Below, in pieces: positions 7,679 through 18,112 of a stretch of DNA of 64,000 bases. The notes under the pieces were generated by a model. That model was not told where the DNA came from. It saw only the letters and a program-made list of their open reading frames with translations, and searched no databases. This stretch comes from Trichomonas vaginalis G3 (lineage: Eukaryota; Parabasalia; Trichomonadida; Trichomonadidae). The stretch spans positions 15,633,962 through 15,697,961 of the forward strand of contig NC_067208.1 in NCBI RefSeq assembly GCF_026262505.1, read 5' to 3'. Each line of letters starts with the position of its first letter. The first letter of the stretch is position 1. The translations under genes were made by a program, and so were the position numbers.

Positions 7679-8262
7679 ATGAAGCAAGTTAAATTCGTCC
7701 CACACCAATCTCAATGGACCGATGAAGAGTTTCAAGCCATGGTTGAAGGCGTTGAGAACGACATAGACGGCGAACTTGAAGGAGCTCAAACCACAATTGC
7801 AACCAAAATTGCAGAAGTCAAGGAACAGATAGCTCCACTTAAAGCTACCAAAGCTACTCTTGACCTCATGGATACTTACCGTTTAGAAGTAAAGAGTGGA
7901 ATAAGACAATTAAAATTAAAACTTCTAAACTACGAAGCTATACTCCAAAAGTTAGCAGAAATGAGAAGACTTTACCAGAGCTACTTACATGTAAGGGACT
8001 TACCTTCAAGCAGTCCGACCAAAGATGAATTTTCTGACATTGTCCCAATTTTGTCCGAAAGTCAGCTCAGATGTTTGAACTGCTCCCAACATATCCAGAA
8101 TATGAACGTTTGCCTGAACTCTTCCGCAATCTCAAAAAACGTTTTTTGGTTCTCATGTTCGAAACTTTTATCGGAAGAGACAACAAACGTTCAGAAGAAG
8201 AACAAGATATTATTTTAAACTTGTTGTATGACTTAACCGTCATAACAAGCTTTTTGAAGTAA
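7679..8262 (+). pseudogene. Helical coiled-coil protein of the 5.9-9.35 kb block, broken
   Basis: It starts at ATG 7,679 after an Initiator-like TCATTTTTTGA. The N-terminal half contains a long helix (IDGELEGAQTTIATKIAEVK, then LKATLDL-like heptads) and the rest is helical (YPEYERLPELFRNLKKRFLV). It is not open over its full length (about one break). Function unknown; coiled-coil content suggests a structural or multimerising role. Confidence 0.5.
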
Positions 8263-8294
8263 AACCGTCATTCTCAAACCACTTCATTTTTTCG

Positions 8295-8765
8295 ATGTCC
8301 GAACAAGCACCGAAGCCGAACACAATGGCAGATGTCCTTTCAATGTTGCCAGACAAGCGCCCAGTTCAAATTCAAATTTTGAATTTGAAAGCTCATCTGA
8401 CAAACACCGTTAAGACTCTCCAAAGTAGTCTTATGGAAGAGATGACCAAGCTCAAAGCCGATGTCCTCATGAACCAAGCTTCCAATGAGAAATGCCTGAA
8501 TGATTTGACGGAAACCTTGCGCATTTACGCGAGAGAGAACCGAGACCTTGCCAGACTCATCTACCGTTTCTTCGAAGAGATAGACGCCATCTGGAAGGTA
8601 CTCGGAAAGGACAGAACCTCCAACACCGTAATTCGTGAGTACCAAATTGAAGAAGGAATTTGTCGAGGAAGAAGAGAAACACGAAGAAGAAGAAGAACAC
8701 GAAGAAGAAGAGAGAAGAAGAGAAACACGAAGAAAGGAAGTTTGGGCAACCCTTGTTGCCGATGA
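8295..8765 (+). CDS. Coiled-coil protein, unknown, C-terminus uncertain
   Basis: Starts MSEQAPKPNTMADVLSMLPD after TTCATTTTTTCG, an Initiator-like block. Residues about 30-110 are a continuous amphipathic helix (LKAHLTNTVKTLQSSLMEEM, then LTETLRIYARENRDLARLI). After about residue 120 the frame turns into an Arg-rich run that overlaps an acidic GAA-repeat region read in another frame by the next entry, so the true C-terminus is unsure. Confidence 0.45.
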   Translation: MSEQAPKPNTMADVLSMLPDKRPVQIQILNLKAHLTNTVKTLQSSLMEEMTKLKADVLMNQASNEKCLNDLTETLRIYARENRDLARLIYRFFEEIDAIWKVLGKDRTSNTVIREYQIEEGICRGRRETRRRRRTRRRREKKRNTKKGSLGNPCCR

Positions 8766-9012
8766 CAGTTACGAAATTTCCCAACCCTACCCATACAAAA
8801 TCCGCAACAAGGAGACAGGCAAGGTTCTTACCCCAGTCCTCAACAACTTGGGACACTTGAACCTTAACCTTCGGAATCGCGGTTCAATTTCCATGGGCAA
8901 GCTTGTCGCAATTCAATGGGTTCCAAATCCAGCAAGAAGACGAAGGTCAGACACATTGACGGTGACAAGCTCAACAACCGTAAGGAGAACCTCGAGTGGT
9001 TCTAAGAGTAAA
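8635..9012 (+). pseudogene. HNH-type (homing-endonuclease-like) remnant
   Basis: After a Glu/Lys/Arg-rich linker, the segment YKIRNKETGKVLTPVLNNLG followed by LVAIQWVPNP matches the repeat-like start of NUMOD/HNH homing endonucleases. A nearby HIDGDKLNN-type HNH core is also recognisable. The region is broken. Such enzymes cut unoccupied target sites and spread their own gene, so this may have helped mobilise the surrounding GC-richer block. It abuts the preceding coiled-coil ORF. Confidence 0.5.
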
Positions 9013-9054
9013 AAAATTTTATTTTAGGGGGAAACCCCGAGTAAATTTAGGTGT

Positions 9055-9318
9055 TTATTTGGATAAGTATGTGAAATTAAGGTCAATTTGCAAAATTAGT
9101 TCCCGACCTTGAATTGGACTCTTTCGTTCATCCCAGTTGCGTAGGAGGTCGTCCCAGAGGAGTTGGTAGATTTGCCAATCCAAGGACGATTTGTCCTCCC
9201 AGGCATTGAGGATGTACTGCTCGTAGAGTCTCATGACCTCTCCCTTGCACCAGACACCCTCTCCCTTGGAACGTAAGGCTTCTTCGAAGTGCTCGAATGC
9301 GATTGGCTGCGTGACCAT
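9055..9318 (-). CDS. 87-aa protein, unknown
   Basis: A helical acidic protein (AFEHFEEALRSKGEGVWCKG, then LNAWEDKSSLDWQIYQLLWD). The ATG at 9,318 is chosen because it directly follows AAAAAGTGTCATTTCGG on the minus strand, the block's promoter motif. It is the last gene of the GC-richer block and is divergent from a very short ORF at 9,349. No known family. Confidence 0.55.
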   Translation of the reverse strand: MVTQPIAFEHFEEALRSKGEGVWCKGEVMRLYEQYILNAWEDKSSLDWQIYQLLWDDLLRNWDERKSPIQGRELILQIDLNFTYLSK

Positions 9319-9348
9319 CCGAAATGACACTTTTTGTCCGTTTGGTCA

Positions 9349-9456
9349 ATGTTTGTGTCTCGTGCCATAGTCGACGAAAATACAGACAAACAGGTTATAT
9401 ATGAGTTTGAGACCAAGAATGGTGTAACTCGACCTGTCCGATTCAAATTCGAATAA
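9349..9456 (+). CDS. Possible 35-aa ORF
   Basis: A short frame (MFVSRAIVDENTDKQVIYEF, ending RPVRFKFE) lies between the divergent promoter motif and the 3' end of the PolB gene. It resembles part of the 66-aa protein at 6,204. It may be a real small gene or a fragment. Confidence 0.3.
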   Translation: MFVSRAIVDENTDKQVIYEFETKNGVTRPVRFKFE

Positions 9457-9463
9457 AAATTTT

Positions 9464-11602
9464 TTATTTCATGCAATGTTTAACTATTTCACCATCTTCT
9501 TTAACACCCCAGTACTTCCTTTTCGATATTACATGAACTTCGGTGAAAATTTTGTCCAATTTGAATTGACCCATCTTTTCACCGACCATGCCCATTTCAA
9601 TGAGTTTGTTGTACCCTTCTTCGTTCGTCATGAGTGCGTCAATGTTCTCATAGTAAACCTTCACTTTGGATTTGACTTCGGAGAAGAATTTGTTGTAGTT
9701 GTCAAGGACTGCCTTTGCGAACTGAGGGTAAGACCAATGTTCGACAATAGGTTTTAATGTGGTTACTAAGCCACTTTGACCTTGAGTGAATTCGTACTTC
9801 AAAACAAAAGGAGAAAACCTTTCAACAAAGTTGTCGACCTTCTCATAATGTTTACTCTTCATCTCTTGAGGTTTCTTAATGGAATATCCCCATGTCGAAT
9901 TCATAAGCAATTTGAGTGTCATTGCAAGTTTGGGGTTTGAAGCTTTCCTAATATCATACAGTTGTTGTATGACTTTTCCAACTGTATAGTTCCTTCCTGG
10001 GAACTCACCGTCTTCGTTTGGAATTCCAGTCGGGATATATTGGACGAACCTCATGTATGCAGCGTTAAGGTCGACATAGTATATCTTTTCGTTTGAGTCG
10101 AACTTGTCGCAACCAATTGGTCCAGTTTGTGGAAATTCAAGTGAGTCTCTTATCTTCTGAGAAACTTCTCCTGTTATCTCATAAACATCGTCGAAGCAAC
10201 CTGTTTCATATAAAACCTTCTGACCTAACTCAGATGCTCTCCAATACAATTTGACGTCAATTGGATGTCTCAATGGAAGTTTGTTTATAGCATCTTGAAG
10301 TTCTTGCAACCTCATTGGAAGTTCTTCTGGTTCAGGTTGGTATCCGAACAATCCAACTCCTTTTGGAATTGTGTACTTCTTTTGTACTATAACTTTGTCT
10401 GGAACAACTTTTGGTCTTGCTAACAATGAAAAGTTTGTTTCGTCTTTTGGTACAAAAGTTTCTGTCAGCTTGTCATCTGGAATTGGTTCCAACAAACCTT
10501 TCTCGAAAAGAATGTTTACAGCTCTGACAATGTTGCACTTGCCTTTTCCGAACAATGGGTTTGTAAGACTTTCGTTCAACATGAAGTGGTTGTGGACAAT
10601 TACAATCTTCAACCATGGTAAGTCTTTGTCAACAACATAGTCGTCATGTGAAGAACCTTTAGCTGTAGGTATGTTGACTCGGATATTGACATTTGCCAAC
10701 GGTGCAATTTTTGCCAATTGACCTCTGAGAATGTACCTTGTCTTCACACATGACTCAAGATACTTCATTCTTCTCATCTGTAACAAGACCAGAGTTCCTG
10801 AGACATGTAAGAATACAAGGTTCATTGACAATTGTTTCAATTGAATTGTAAATTCCATACCTTGTCAAGTCAATGTCAGACTTATTTATGAACGGGAAGT
10901 ATCCAGCATGTTGTCTGACTGCTTGAGGGTTAGGTTGGTACCATTCGAACTTGACACTTGCAATTCCTTCAATTGCATTCAAAATGTCTGAGTCGGAGTC
11001 AACCATTTGTTCTCTCTTTGTAGTCTTGAAAGCGTCAAGAAGTTTGCAGCTGTTGTGACATTGCCATGTGCATAGTAAATGTGACCATCCAAATCTGTTA
11101 TGGTCAATCTGAGATTGTATCCTTTCTTATTTCCGTCTTGTTGCAGCAAGTACACCCATGAAGCCTTCTTTGTTCTTTCCTTCGTCAAAGTTTACTGTAA
11201 AGGTTCGACCAGATGTAATTTGACTTCTAACTTCACGTACTTTCATATGCATATCTTGTTCTTTCCATGGGAGCATGCTCTTCACCTTTTCCTTTTTTCC
11301 TTCTCAAAGGATGCAATTGTTCGTCATGTTTCCAGTAGAATCTGGCAAAGCCGTCGTGTCCTTCAACTTGAGGTTCTCTAACATCGAAAGGCATGTCCAT
11401 AAGACGTTCTTCTTCTAACCTCTCTAGTCTGTTTGGATAATTTGCGCGTGCTGTTTCAAGTCCATTTCGTAGCAGACAATTTGTCATAGACTTTTATGGG
11501 TCTTCCCTTCCTATATTTAAAATTCTTTGAAACTCTCCAACCATATCTTTGCAACTCTGCTTTTATTCTAGCAGATTTTCTATCCATTCTATATGGGGGC
11601 AT
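9464..11602 (-). pseudogene. Protein-primed family B DNA polymerase (element A), broken
   Basis: The gene reads from a start at about 11,602 (MPPYRMDRKSARIKAELQRY) to 9,464. Recognisable parts are an N-terminal module with NEPCILTCLRNSG, a segment LKIVIVHNHFMLNESL that matches LLLVEDHYMLNERL of the element C polymerase, palm motif A (YYVDLNAAYM) and motif B (KLLMNSTWGYS). This is the replication enzyme of Polintons, which prime DNA synthesis on a terminal protein. The gene has several breaks in its 5' third. It lies tail-to-tail with the GC-richer block. Confidence 0.85.
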
Positions 11603-11633
11603 TTTTATAAAAATAAAAAAAATGTTTTTTTCT

Positions 11634-12217
11634 TTACTTTACATAACCGCCTGCTGCCATAAGTCTTTGACGCCAACCCATACCAGCTAATGAAGGTTGA
11701 CTTGGTTTAGTTTGGAAACTAAACTTTGGTTTTGGTTTATCTTCAGTTTTTGGTTTTTCTTCTTCTATCGGTTTTTCGTCACTTTTCGGTTCCTCTGACT
11801 TTACTCACTTGCAGGAACAGTTGTGTCGTCAACATCTTCATAAATATCATATGCCATTTGTTTTTGTTTTCCTTTCAACTTTTTGTGTTTGTTGTAAAGT
11901 TTAGAATATTTCGACTCTAAGTCAATGAGATGTTCTATAATGAACTGTTGGTCAGTGAAGTAAACTTTTCCATCTGTTGTCTCGAAAGCTCCTTCAGACT
12001 TCAATATTTTATTTGTGAGAGTCTGTTTCTTTTTTGAGATACTAGCCGTTCCATTTCTATGAAAAGTGACTTTGTAGTTAGGGTTTGTATTTCCAGACCT
12101 GGCACTTTCTATTATTGAATTTTTCTCTTCATCTGTAAGTTCTTTGACAGGTTTTGACAATGGTTCTGAACTTTTTGTTTGTGGTGTCAAATCTACCGTT
12201 TCAACTTCTTCGGTCAT
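11634..12217 (-). pseudogene. Basic coiled-coil element protein, broken
   Basis: The N-terminal part is acidic/Pro-rich (EPLSKPVKELTDEEKNSIIE). It continues with NPNYKVTFHRNGTASISKKK, a helical region (EHLIDLESKYSKLYNKHKKL), and a C-terminal end with SQPSLAGMGWRQRLMAAGGY. The 'Y-x-V-x(5)-G-x-x-x-x-K-K' stretch resembles the element C product at 62,558 (FYYVSQSKDGKIYVRKRK). It has about one break. A role as a DNA-binding or core protein is only a guess. Confidence 0.5.
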
Positions 12218-12378
12218 TTCATCTCAGTAAAAAATTTTAGTTTTTTGTTTTCAACTTGTTTATTTTTAAGTCGGTCTAAAACTTCCTGAGGTATAGGAAG
12301 AACTTGACAAACACGTGTGTAACTGCTGGAAGTCGACAAATCCATCTTGAACCCATTTGTCTCAATGCTGTATTGTTC
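12216..12378 (-). pseudogene. Short element gene remnant with repeated leader
   Basis: A short coding stretch (MDLSTSSSYTRVCQVLPIPQ in one frame) lies between two copies of the leader TTTTTTACTGAGATGAAATG, one at 12,218-12,237 in front of the next gene and one at about 12,379-12,398 in front of this one. It is broken. The identical leaders imply shared control or a local duplication. Confidence 0.4.
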
Positions 12379-12398
12379 ATTTCATCTCAGTAAAAAAT

Positions 12399-12800
12399 TT
12401 ACATTCCCCACGTTTGAGGCGGTTGCGGTTGGTTATTGTTTACCCATTGTTGTGCATGGTTATATCCTCTGTTAAAGAATCTTTCACCTTGGTCCATATA
12501 GTGTCCTGCTTGGTTATAGTAGTCATTTGCTTTGTTATAATAGTTTCCTGCTTGTCTTCCTACATTGTCCATCCATCCTTGAACTTTTCCTCTTGTTTCA
12601 GGATTTGGAATAAGATTTGCTGCATCTCGTGCTACATCCCAACCTTTCTGTACAGTTTGTATAATAGGTTGTGCTTTCTCTTTAAGTATACCTAATGTAC
12701 TCAAAATCTTCCTTCCAACTCCAAATACACCTCTGGCTATTGTTCCCACTGCGGGCAAAAATCTGGATGCAACTCCTGCTAATGCGCCAAATAAACCCAT
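12399..12800 (-). CDS. pVI-like amphipathic capsid protein (element A), 133 aa
   Basis: The N-terminus is hydrophobic and Gly/Ala-rich (MGLFGALAGVASRFLPAVGT, then IARGVFGVGRKILSTLGIL). A helical middle follows, then an Asn/Tyr/Gln-rich tail (YYNKANDYYNQAGHYMDQ). Small proteins with an amphipathic N-terminal helix and low-complexity tail, next to capsid genes, are the Polinton counterparts of adenovirus pVI/pX. Similar products lie at 16,309, 19,830, 20,091 and 44,108. Divergent from the integrase, separated by only 17 bp. Confidence 0.6.
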   Translation of the reverse strand: MGLFGALAGVASRFLPAVGTIARGVFGVGRKILSTLGILKEKAQPIIQTVQKGWDVARDAANLIPNPETRGKVQGWMDNVGRQAGNYYNKANDYYNQAGHYMDQGERFFNRGYNHAQQWVNNNQPQPPQTWGM

Positions 12801-12817
12801 TTCTTATGGGTTAAAAA

Positions 12818-13772
12818 ATGACGAATCCAAACAAGGACCCCTATGTTTCTAAGGCAACAAAGAAAGCACTCATGATAAAAATCTTTAGTTCAACACCAAA
12901 TGCTTGGTTTATGGATATCTTGGAAAACATTCCGAGGTATAGAGAAGATGGACCACCATACTGGCTAATATTTGTCGGTCAAAACACAAGATACTGTGAA
13001 GCCATACCATTATGTCCAAAAATATTTTAGATGTGAAAACTGCTTTGACAATATTCGTTGACAAATACCATCCAACAAAACTGACATCTGACTGTGAAAG
13101 TTCTTTCAAATCAGATGATTAAAAACTATCTGCGTTCAAAAAATGTAAACCAATATTTCATTGTCGACCAAAACCATTCTGCTCTTGGTGTCATTGACAG
13201 TTGTATAAAAATCTTAAGAGACTTAAACCAACCACAAGGTGGTGAAGCAAATGAAATGTCATATGACGACAATATAGACACTTCTCCATGGCAAAGATGA
13301 GACAAGTTTTAAATATTTACAATACCGTAAACAAAAAGGTTTGGGAAACCACTCCCCCGAAGAAATGAAAAACAACCCTGACTTAGAGAAAGACTATATA
13401 TTTAATAGTTTAGTCAAAAGAGACAAACAAGAAAGAATGCCAGGCTTCAAACTTAAGAAAGGTGACAAAGTAAAAATAGAAATACCTAAACGCGACCCAT
13501 ATGAAAATACTATTGACTATGACAACAATGGGAACTCGACAGGTACTCACATTCGTGTTCGTAAAAATAGAAGAAAGTATACAAGAGAATATTATGAAGT
13601 TTTAGGCAAACATGGCAAAATGTACAGACTGCAAGCAGAAGATAAAACTACTATTGTCAGACCTCGTTTCAAACTTGTCAAAGTTCAAGGTGGTATACTT
13701 TCAAAGACAGTTCCTAACAAATATAAGACAACTCCTGACGAATATGCTAAAGAAGTTGAAAATGACGACTAA
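12818..13772 (+). pseudogene. Retroviral-type integrase (element A), broken
   Basis: Parts seen are the start of the rve core (NAWFMDILENIPRYREDGPP, YWLIFVGQNTRYCEAIPLC), a middle part (YFIVDQNHSALGVIDSCIKI) and a C-terminal SH3/chromo-like domain (FKLKKGDKVKIEIPKRDPYE, then YTREYYEVLGKHGKMYRLQA). The same order is found in the whole integrase of element C at 51,676. This enzyme inserts the linear element into host DNA. The gene has about three breaks. Confidence 0.8.
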
Positions 13773-15438
13773 GCAATTCTATACCATGCGTAAACTGTCA
13801 TGTAAGGTGGCATGTAGTCTTTACTTTGTCCCGTTGTTTGCGTATATCCTGAAACGAAATGTGTATGGTTTCCTTCTCCCTGCGTGTCATCCCAGTAACA
13901 ATTTATAGCAAATTTAACGTCGTCTTTAACATCATATCCTTTACCTTTTGTCATTCCTGACCAATCCCAATATCTATGCTTATGCCAACCTGCTTGAGAT
14001 GTACTTAAATCTATGTAGTGACTATGTGCAGGTAAGTTTTCACCTGAAATCGTTTTACTTCCACCTGTTTCCTTTGAAGAGTTTGCACAATACAAAAACC
14101 TGTCACTATTTGTTCCCATGCACCAACACCAAACATTACTTGAGGACCTCTTGCTTCCATAGATGTATAAATAGAACCTACTGGGTTCATTAAATCAAAC
14201 ATATGAGACATTATAGGATTGTCTCTTTTGAACTTAAAATATAGTGCAACTATTTCAGGTTTCTTCTGGTTTAAGTCAGAATATTTTTTATAAATATAAT
14301 CTTATGTTTTCAGGGTAGGTAAAGTCTTGACTATAATATTTGTTTCTGTCATCTTTAATAGTATACTATTCTCGTTTTTTCTATTGCATTATATCTTTTA
14401 TATCTATAAAAATCTAAATATAATGTTAGCTTTTGTTCATCTACATGTGGTGTTCTGTTGTCATCTCCATAGTCATAATAATATGGTGCTGGAGCTGGGT
14501 CAGGCAATGTCATATCTGTCAATTTCATAAACTCTTAAATATTTCTTTTGTTCGTCTCCATATAAGTTTAAGTAGCAGTTGTTGTCTAATGGAACTTTAA
14601 CTTGTGTACCATCGTTCTTTTTATAGCTTACATACATTTCATTGTTATTTTTCGGAATGAGTTTATACCGTGTACCATTTTCTAAGGACTGTACCAACTG
14701 CCATCTAAAATATTTGTTTTCTTCATTGACAGAAAAGTCACCAACAATAGTTTCAATATTTTTTGTTCCTAGCAAACTTTGGTATATTTCATTGACATAT
14801 GTTTTATCTGCTTTATTTTCAAGGCTAACGTTTAAGTCTGTTATTTCAGAAGATGTATGTGTATGTCCAACGTCACTTTTCCTGTTTAAGGTTTCTTGTA
14901 AGTTTGCAATATTTGCAATGGTATGTGTATGTCCAACGTCACTTTTCCTGTTTAAGGTTTCTTGTAAGTTTGTTATTTCAGATATAGAATGTGTATGAGT
15001 CTTTTTAGAATATTCGTTTTCAGCTCTTGTCACTTCACTTGACATTTTATTGTCAACATATGTTTTGTCTGCTAGTTCAGGATGAGTATGTTCTTTTGTT
15101 GCATAAGCATTGTTAGCTCTTTCTTCTTCTTTTGCTATTGCATCGTCTACATATTCTTTGTCAGCTTTGTTGTCAACATCTGCTTTCAAAAGAAGTTCAT
15201 CTATAGGTTTCTCGTTTAAAGTTCCTTTTGTTGGATTTATACAAACAGTATGGTTCTTATTGTCTTGAAATAGAAACTCATCTGTCATTGGGTTTAATGT
15301 CAGTTTTAAGTTTCCTTCTTTCAATGACTCAGATATCTTAGAATAGTTTGAAAAGTTTGTTGTGTTCTTATTTAGAGCTTGCATAATGAGTTGTCGGTTG
15401 TGTTGTATTTCTCTCATGGAAGCAATATCTTTCGACAT
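13769..15438 (-). pseudogene. Bacteriophage-like fibre protein (element A), broken
   Basis: The N-terminal 60 residues are followed by coiled-coil/His repeats (KADKEYVDDAIAKEE; SISEITNLQETLNRKSDVGH, two near-identical 27-residue copies). Next comes a beta domain (KNIETIVGDFSVNEENKYF) and a tip domain (NPVGSIYTSM, then GGSKTISGENLPAHSHYIDL, ending PPYMTVYAWYR). The tip matches phage T4 gp10 C-terminal/tail-collar modules, which mediate receptor contact. The last part overlaps the integrase 3' end by a few bases. It has about two breaks. The 3' 1 kb is nearly identical to 26,503-27,542 in element B. Confidence 0.8.
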
Positions 15439-15456
15439 TTTTATTCTAGATAAAAT

Positions 15457-16267
15457 ATGCTTCCAATAGAAAAAGAAAATTCAAGAGTTGCTACAACTAA
15501 ACCATTAGATGAACTTTTTACTAATGTCGGTCAAAGTTTGAGACAGAGACCGTAAAGCATGAAGGCTATCGTTTTGACTACCCATTAAGATGGCTAAGAG
15601 ACCCATCTGTCACAAAAGCTATTGGCTTTCGTAGAATGAAGTTTGTGTCTGTAGAAGATAAAAGTTTTCCATTTATTGTAAGGTTTCATATAGATTATAT
15701 ATCTGAAGGGAAACGAAAATGTGGGAAGAAATTGAGCTAATACAAGTTGACCTTTCATCTTCTCTACAGACTGCGTTAAAAAATATAGAAGATAAAATAA
15801 ATTCATGTTATGCAAAATATGCTGATGAATATGCAAATACCGAGAGCACACTTTATGTGAGAATTGTATATGACAAACAAAATTCACAAGTGTCATTTCA
15901 AATCTACGAAGACAATCCAAAGAAAGACGAACAAATATATACAGAATTCACTGCAATGTCATGGTATTATTTGCAAAGAATGTTAAATCAGAAAGTCAAA
16001 CTTCCTTTAGCAAATATTTACAGTCGATATGCAAGAGATGAACCATATTTATTTAAAGATGTTTTCGACCCAGCTGCTATTATTGTTCATGCTTCATTTT
16101 CTGGCGCCCAAAACTCTTTCTTATGCTTGGCAAATGACTTTTACGAAAAACCTACAAAGTTATACGAACCACCAAGTGGAAGTATTTCAGACTTTCAAGT
16201 ATGGTTTTACTACAGATGGAAGAAAAAGAATAATTCCATTATACCATGCGTTTTACTTAGAACTTAG
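15457..16267 (+). pseudogene. FPxxW capsid-associated protein (element A), broken
   Basis: The start (MLPIEKENSRVATTKPLDEL) is followed by GYRFDYPLRWLRDPSVTKAI, the family signature [F/Y]P-x-x-W, then long beta-rich sequence (YVRIVYDKQNSQVSFQIYED) and SISDFQVWFYYRWKKK. Relatives are at 24,516 (B), 44,861 and 61,318 (C). It is usually close to the fibre, penton or pVI-like genes, so a minor capsid role is likely but unproven. It has about two breaks. It is divergent from the fibre gene, 18 bp apart. Confidence 0.6.
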
Positions 16268-16308
16268 TTTCATATACAACTACTATCGAACGGTAAAAAT
16301 ATAATTTT

Positions 16309-16550
16309 TTAATACGGTTGAGGTGTTGGATTTGGTTGCCAACTAGACTGTGGTGCAGGTTCAGGCTGTTGTATAACAGGAGCTTGTTCTTCTGGTTCAG
16401 GGTCTTTAGGTATAATACCAACGAACTGACCTACTCTTTTACCAATATTTTTGACTCCGTTCCATACTCCTCTTCCGACAGATTTTATTCCATTCCATAT
16501 ACCTCTTCCAACATTTCGAAAGAAGTTTCCTATCTTACTGAAGAAACCAT
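16309..16550 (-). pseudogene. Second pVI-like amphipathic protein (element A), broken
   Basis: Minus-strand translation gives GFFSKIGNFFRNVGRGIWNG, then IKSVGRGVWNGVKNIGKRVG and a Pro/Gln-rich tail ending NPTPQPY. The repeated GxxWNGxK pattern and amphipathic start match the element B proteins that begin MAAGFFKKLWEGIKK. It carries about one break at its start. Confidence 0.5.
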
Positions 16551-16568
16551 TTTACTATATGTAAAAAT

Positions 16569-16931
16569 CTAATGTCCGCCTAGTCTCTTACGTTTCCTGT
16601 TGAGTTCCATAGCATTCTTTAACTGGAGCTCATACATTCTGTTTCTCCTCTGGTAGAAAACATATTCTGGGTCAACTCCTGTGTTCGCGTCATCTGCATA
16701 GAGTTGTTTATATCCCACTTCAGGGTTTGTATAAAACTCTTTCCATCTCATATTTGCATACCATGGTGGCAAACCTAACGCAGCGTCATTTGACATGGCA
16801 GTTTGCATTTGTACATCTGTTGGCACTTGACCATAGTTTGCCATTGCAGTTTGTATTCTAACTTCATTTGGAATATTCTCTGGGTTTGGTTGTCCAGGTT
16901 GCTGTGCATTCGCTAAGTTCTGTGCGTCCAT
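16569..16931 (-). CDS. 120-aa element protein with internal repeat
   Basis: An Asn/Gln/Pro-rich N-terminus contains a duplicated segment (VRIQTAMANYGQVP and VQMQTAMSNDAALG). This is followed by an aromatic middle (PPWYANMRWKEFYTNPEVGY) and a basic end (LNRKRKRLGGH). It lies between a pVI-like and a methyltransferase gene on the same strand. The basic tail and neighbours suggest a structural protein. No family is recognised. Confidence 0.5.
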   Translation of the reverse strand: MDAQNLANAQQPGQPNPENIPNEVRIQTAMANYGQVPTDVQMQTAMSNDAALGLPPWYANMRWKEFYTNPEVGYKQLYADDANTGVDPEYVFYQRRNRMYELQLKNAMELNRKRKRLGGH

Positions 16932-17071
16932 TTAATATTAGATAAAAATATCTCTTACGAGTACATATACTGAACATTTGCAGGCATTGGTTTCATCTTC
17001 ATATTCTCTATATCTTTCTGCCACGTCAAATAAGTAAATGACACAATGGAAAAAACCTAAAACAAGTAGTC
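16932..17071. other. Short spacer with hydrophobic coding trace
   Basis: The minus strand holds an open stretch with a hydrophobic run (GLLVLGFFHCVIYLFDVAE) followed by a charged end. It has no convincing start and overlaps the methyltransferase end. It may be a relic of a small membrane protein like the one at 5,700-5,925. Confidence 0.3.
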
Positions 17072-17891
17072 CTATTTCAAACCACATTTACTTACTAGTA
17101 AAATTTCTTTGTTATGACACTTTCTCCAGTTTATAGGACCTCTCTCATATTCTATCTTATCGTATCTAAACTCATAGTCATGTATGTCCTCTAACCATCT
17201 CATGACACTTTCCAAACCACTTTTATCGGATGTAAAGTAAAAGCATGGATGGTTATGTAAAACGTCTAAAGTTTCTAAAGAGTCTCTCAAAGTCCAGTCT
17301 ACTTGGTATTGAAAATCCCATGTGTTATAGAACGGCGGGTCCACTATAAAGAAAACATTTTCCTTGTCTTTATATTTTTCATACAACTCTGTCCAATGAC
17401 ATCTCACAAACTCTATACCCTCAATATATTTTTTCTATGTCCTCTTTGAAAACATTTGTATAGTTAAGATATAAAACTTTTGACATAAGTGTTTCAATGT
17501 CATGAACTCTTATAGAACCACTATATAATAGTCTAGCAGATATACTATCCCAGTCAATATACTCTGCCTTTTTCAAAACCTCTCTGACAGTATTTTTCTT
17601 ATCTAATGGTATACGTTCCATCTTACCTATAGGTATCTTTTCTTTTAACTCTTTCAATATGTTGTTTGTGTCTGGAATATGTTTGAGACGGTCCATATAG
17701 TTGTCGAAGTCATTGCATATAATCTTTGAGTCTGGGAATATTATATGACATAGATGGGATATATAGAAACTTCCACCGAACAAATCTACAAATGTTAGAC
17801 CATTCGGTAGTTTCTTAAGTTCTCTCAATATAATATCTTTACATCTACTCTTATTTCCAAAGAACGGTAACGGTGGTTTTGTAAAATTCAT
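17072..17891 (-). pseudogene. Dam-like N6-adenine DNA methyltransferase (element A), broken
   Basis: The N-terminus MNFTKPPLPFFGNKSRCKDI has the PFxGNK signature of MethyltransfD12 (Dam) enzymes. It is followed by FVDLFGGSFYISH, the SAM-binding motif I, then CNDFDNYM. The second half has VDPPFYNTWDF, the DPPF/Y catalytic motif IV. Such enzymes methylate adenine and could mark element DNA. Trichomonas DNA is known to carry N6-methyladenine made by such transferred enzymes. About one break. A second copy of part of its 3' region lies at 18,113-18,209. Confidence 0.8.
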
Positions 17892-18022
17892 TTATATATA
17901 ATAATAAAAATGTTTTTTCCTGAAAAGTGACAGAAAAGCGGCTTTTGACAGATGTTTATATGACACTTTTTGTTCAGCTCAAAAAACTACTCGGTCAAAG
18001 TCATATTTTCAGTAAGGACATA

Positions 18023-18080
18023 TGGGGTAGAAATGAGGTTAGAAAACGGGGTAGATATACCCTTCTACCCTAAAATATAT
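18023..18080. repeat. Palindrome block, GGGTAGATATACCC variant
   Basis: GGGTA/TACCC arms around a GATA centre (18,049-18,062) are flanked by GGGGTAGAAATGAGGTTAG on one side and TTCTACCCTAAAATATATTT on the other. It has the same architecture and orientation as the right end of cassette copy 1, but no cassette gene remains beside it. Confidence 0.75.
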
Positions 18081-18112
18081 TTTTATTGAATTCTGAGTAA
18101 AATTCTGAGTAA

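Noticed and set aside
12818-13772. Retrotransposon or LTR element because of the rve-type integrase
   Set aside because: No reverse transcriptase, gag or LTR; the integrase is flanked by PolB and capsid genes, as in Polintons.
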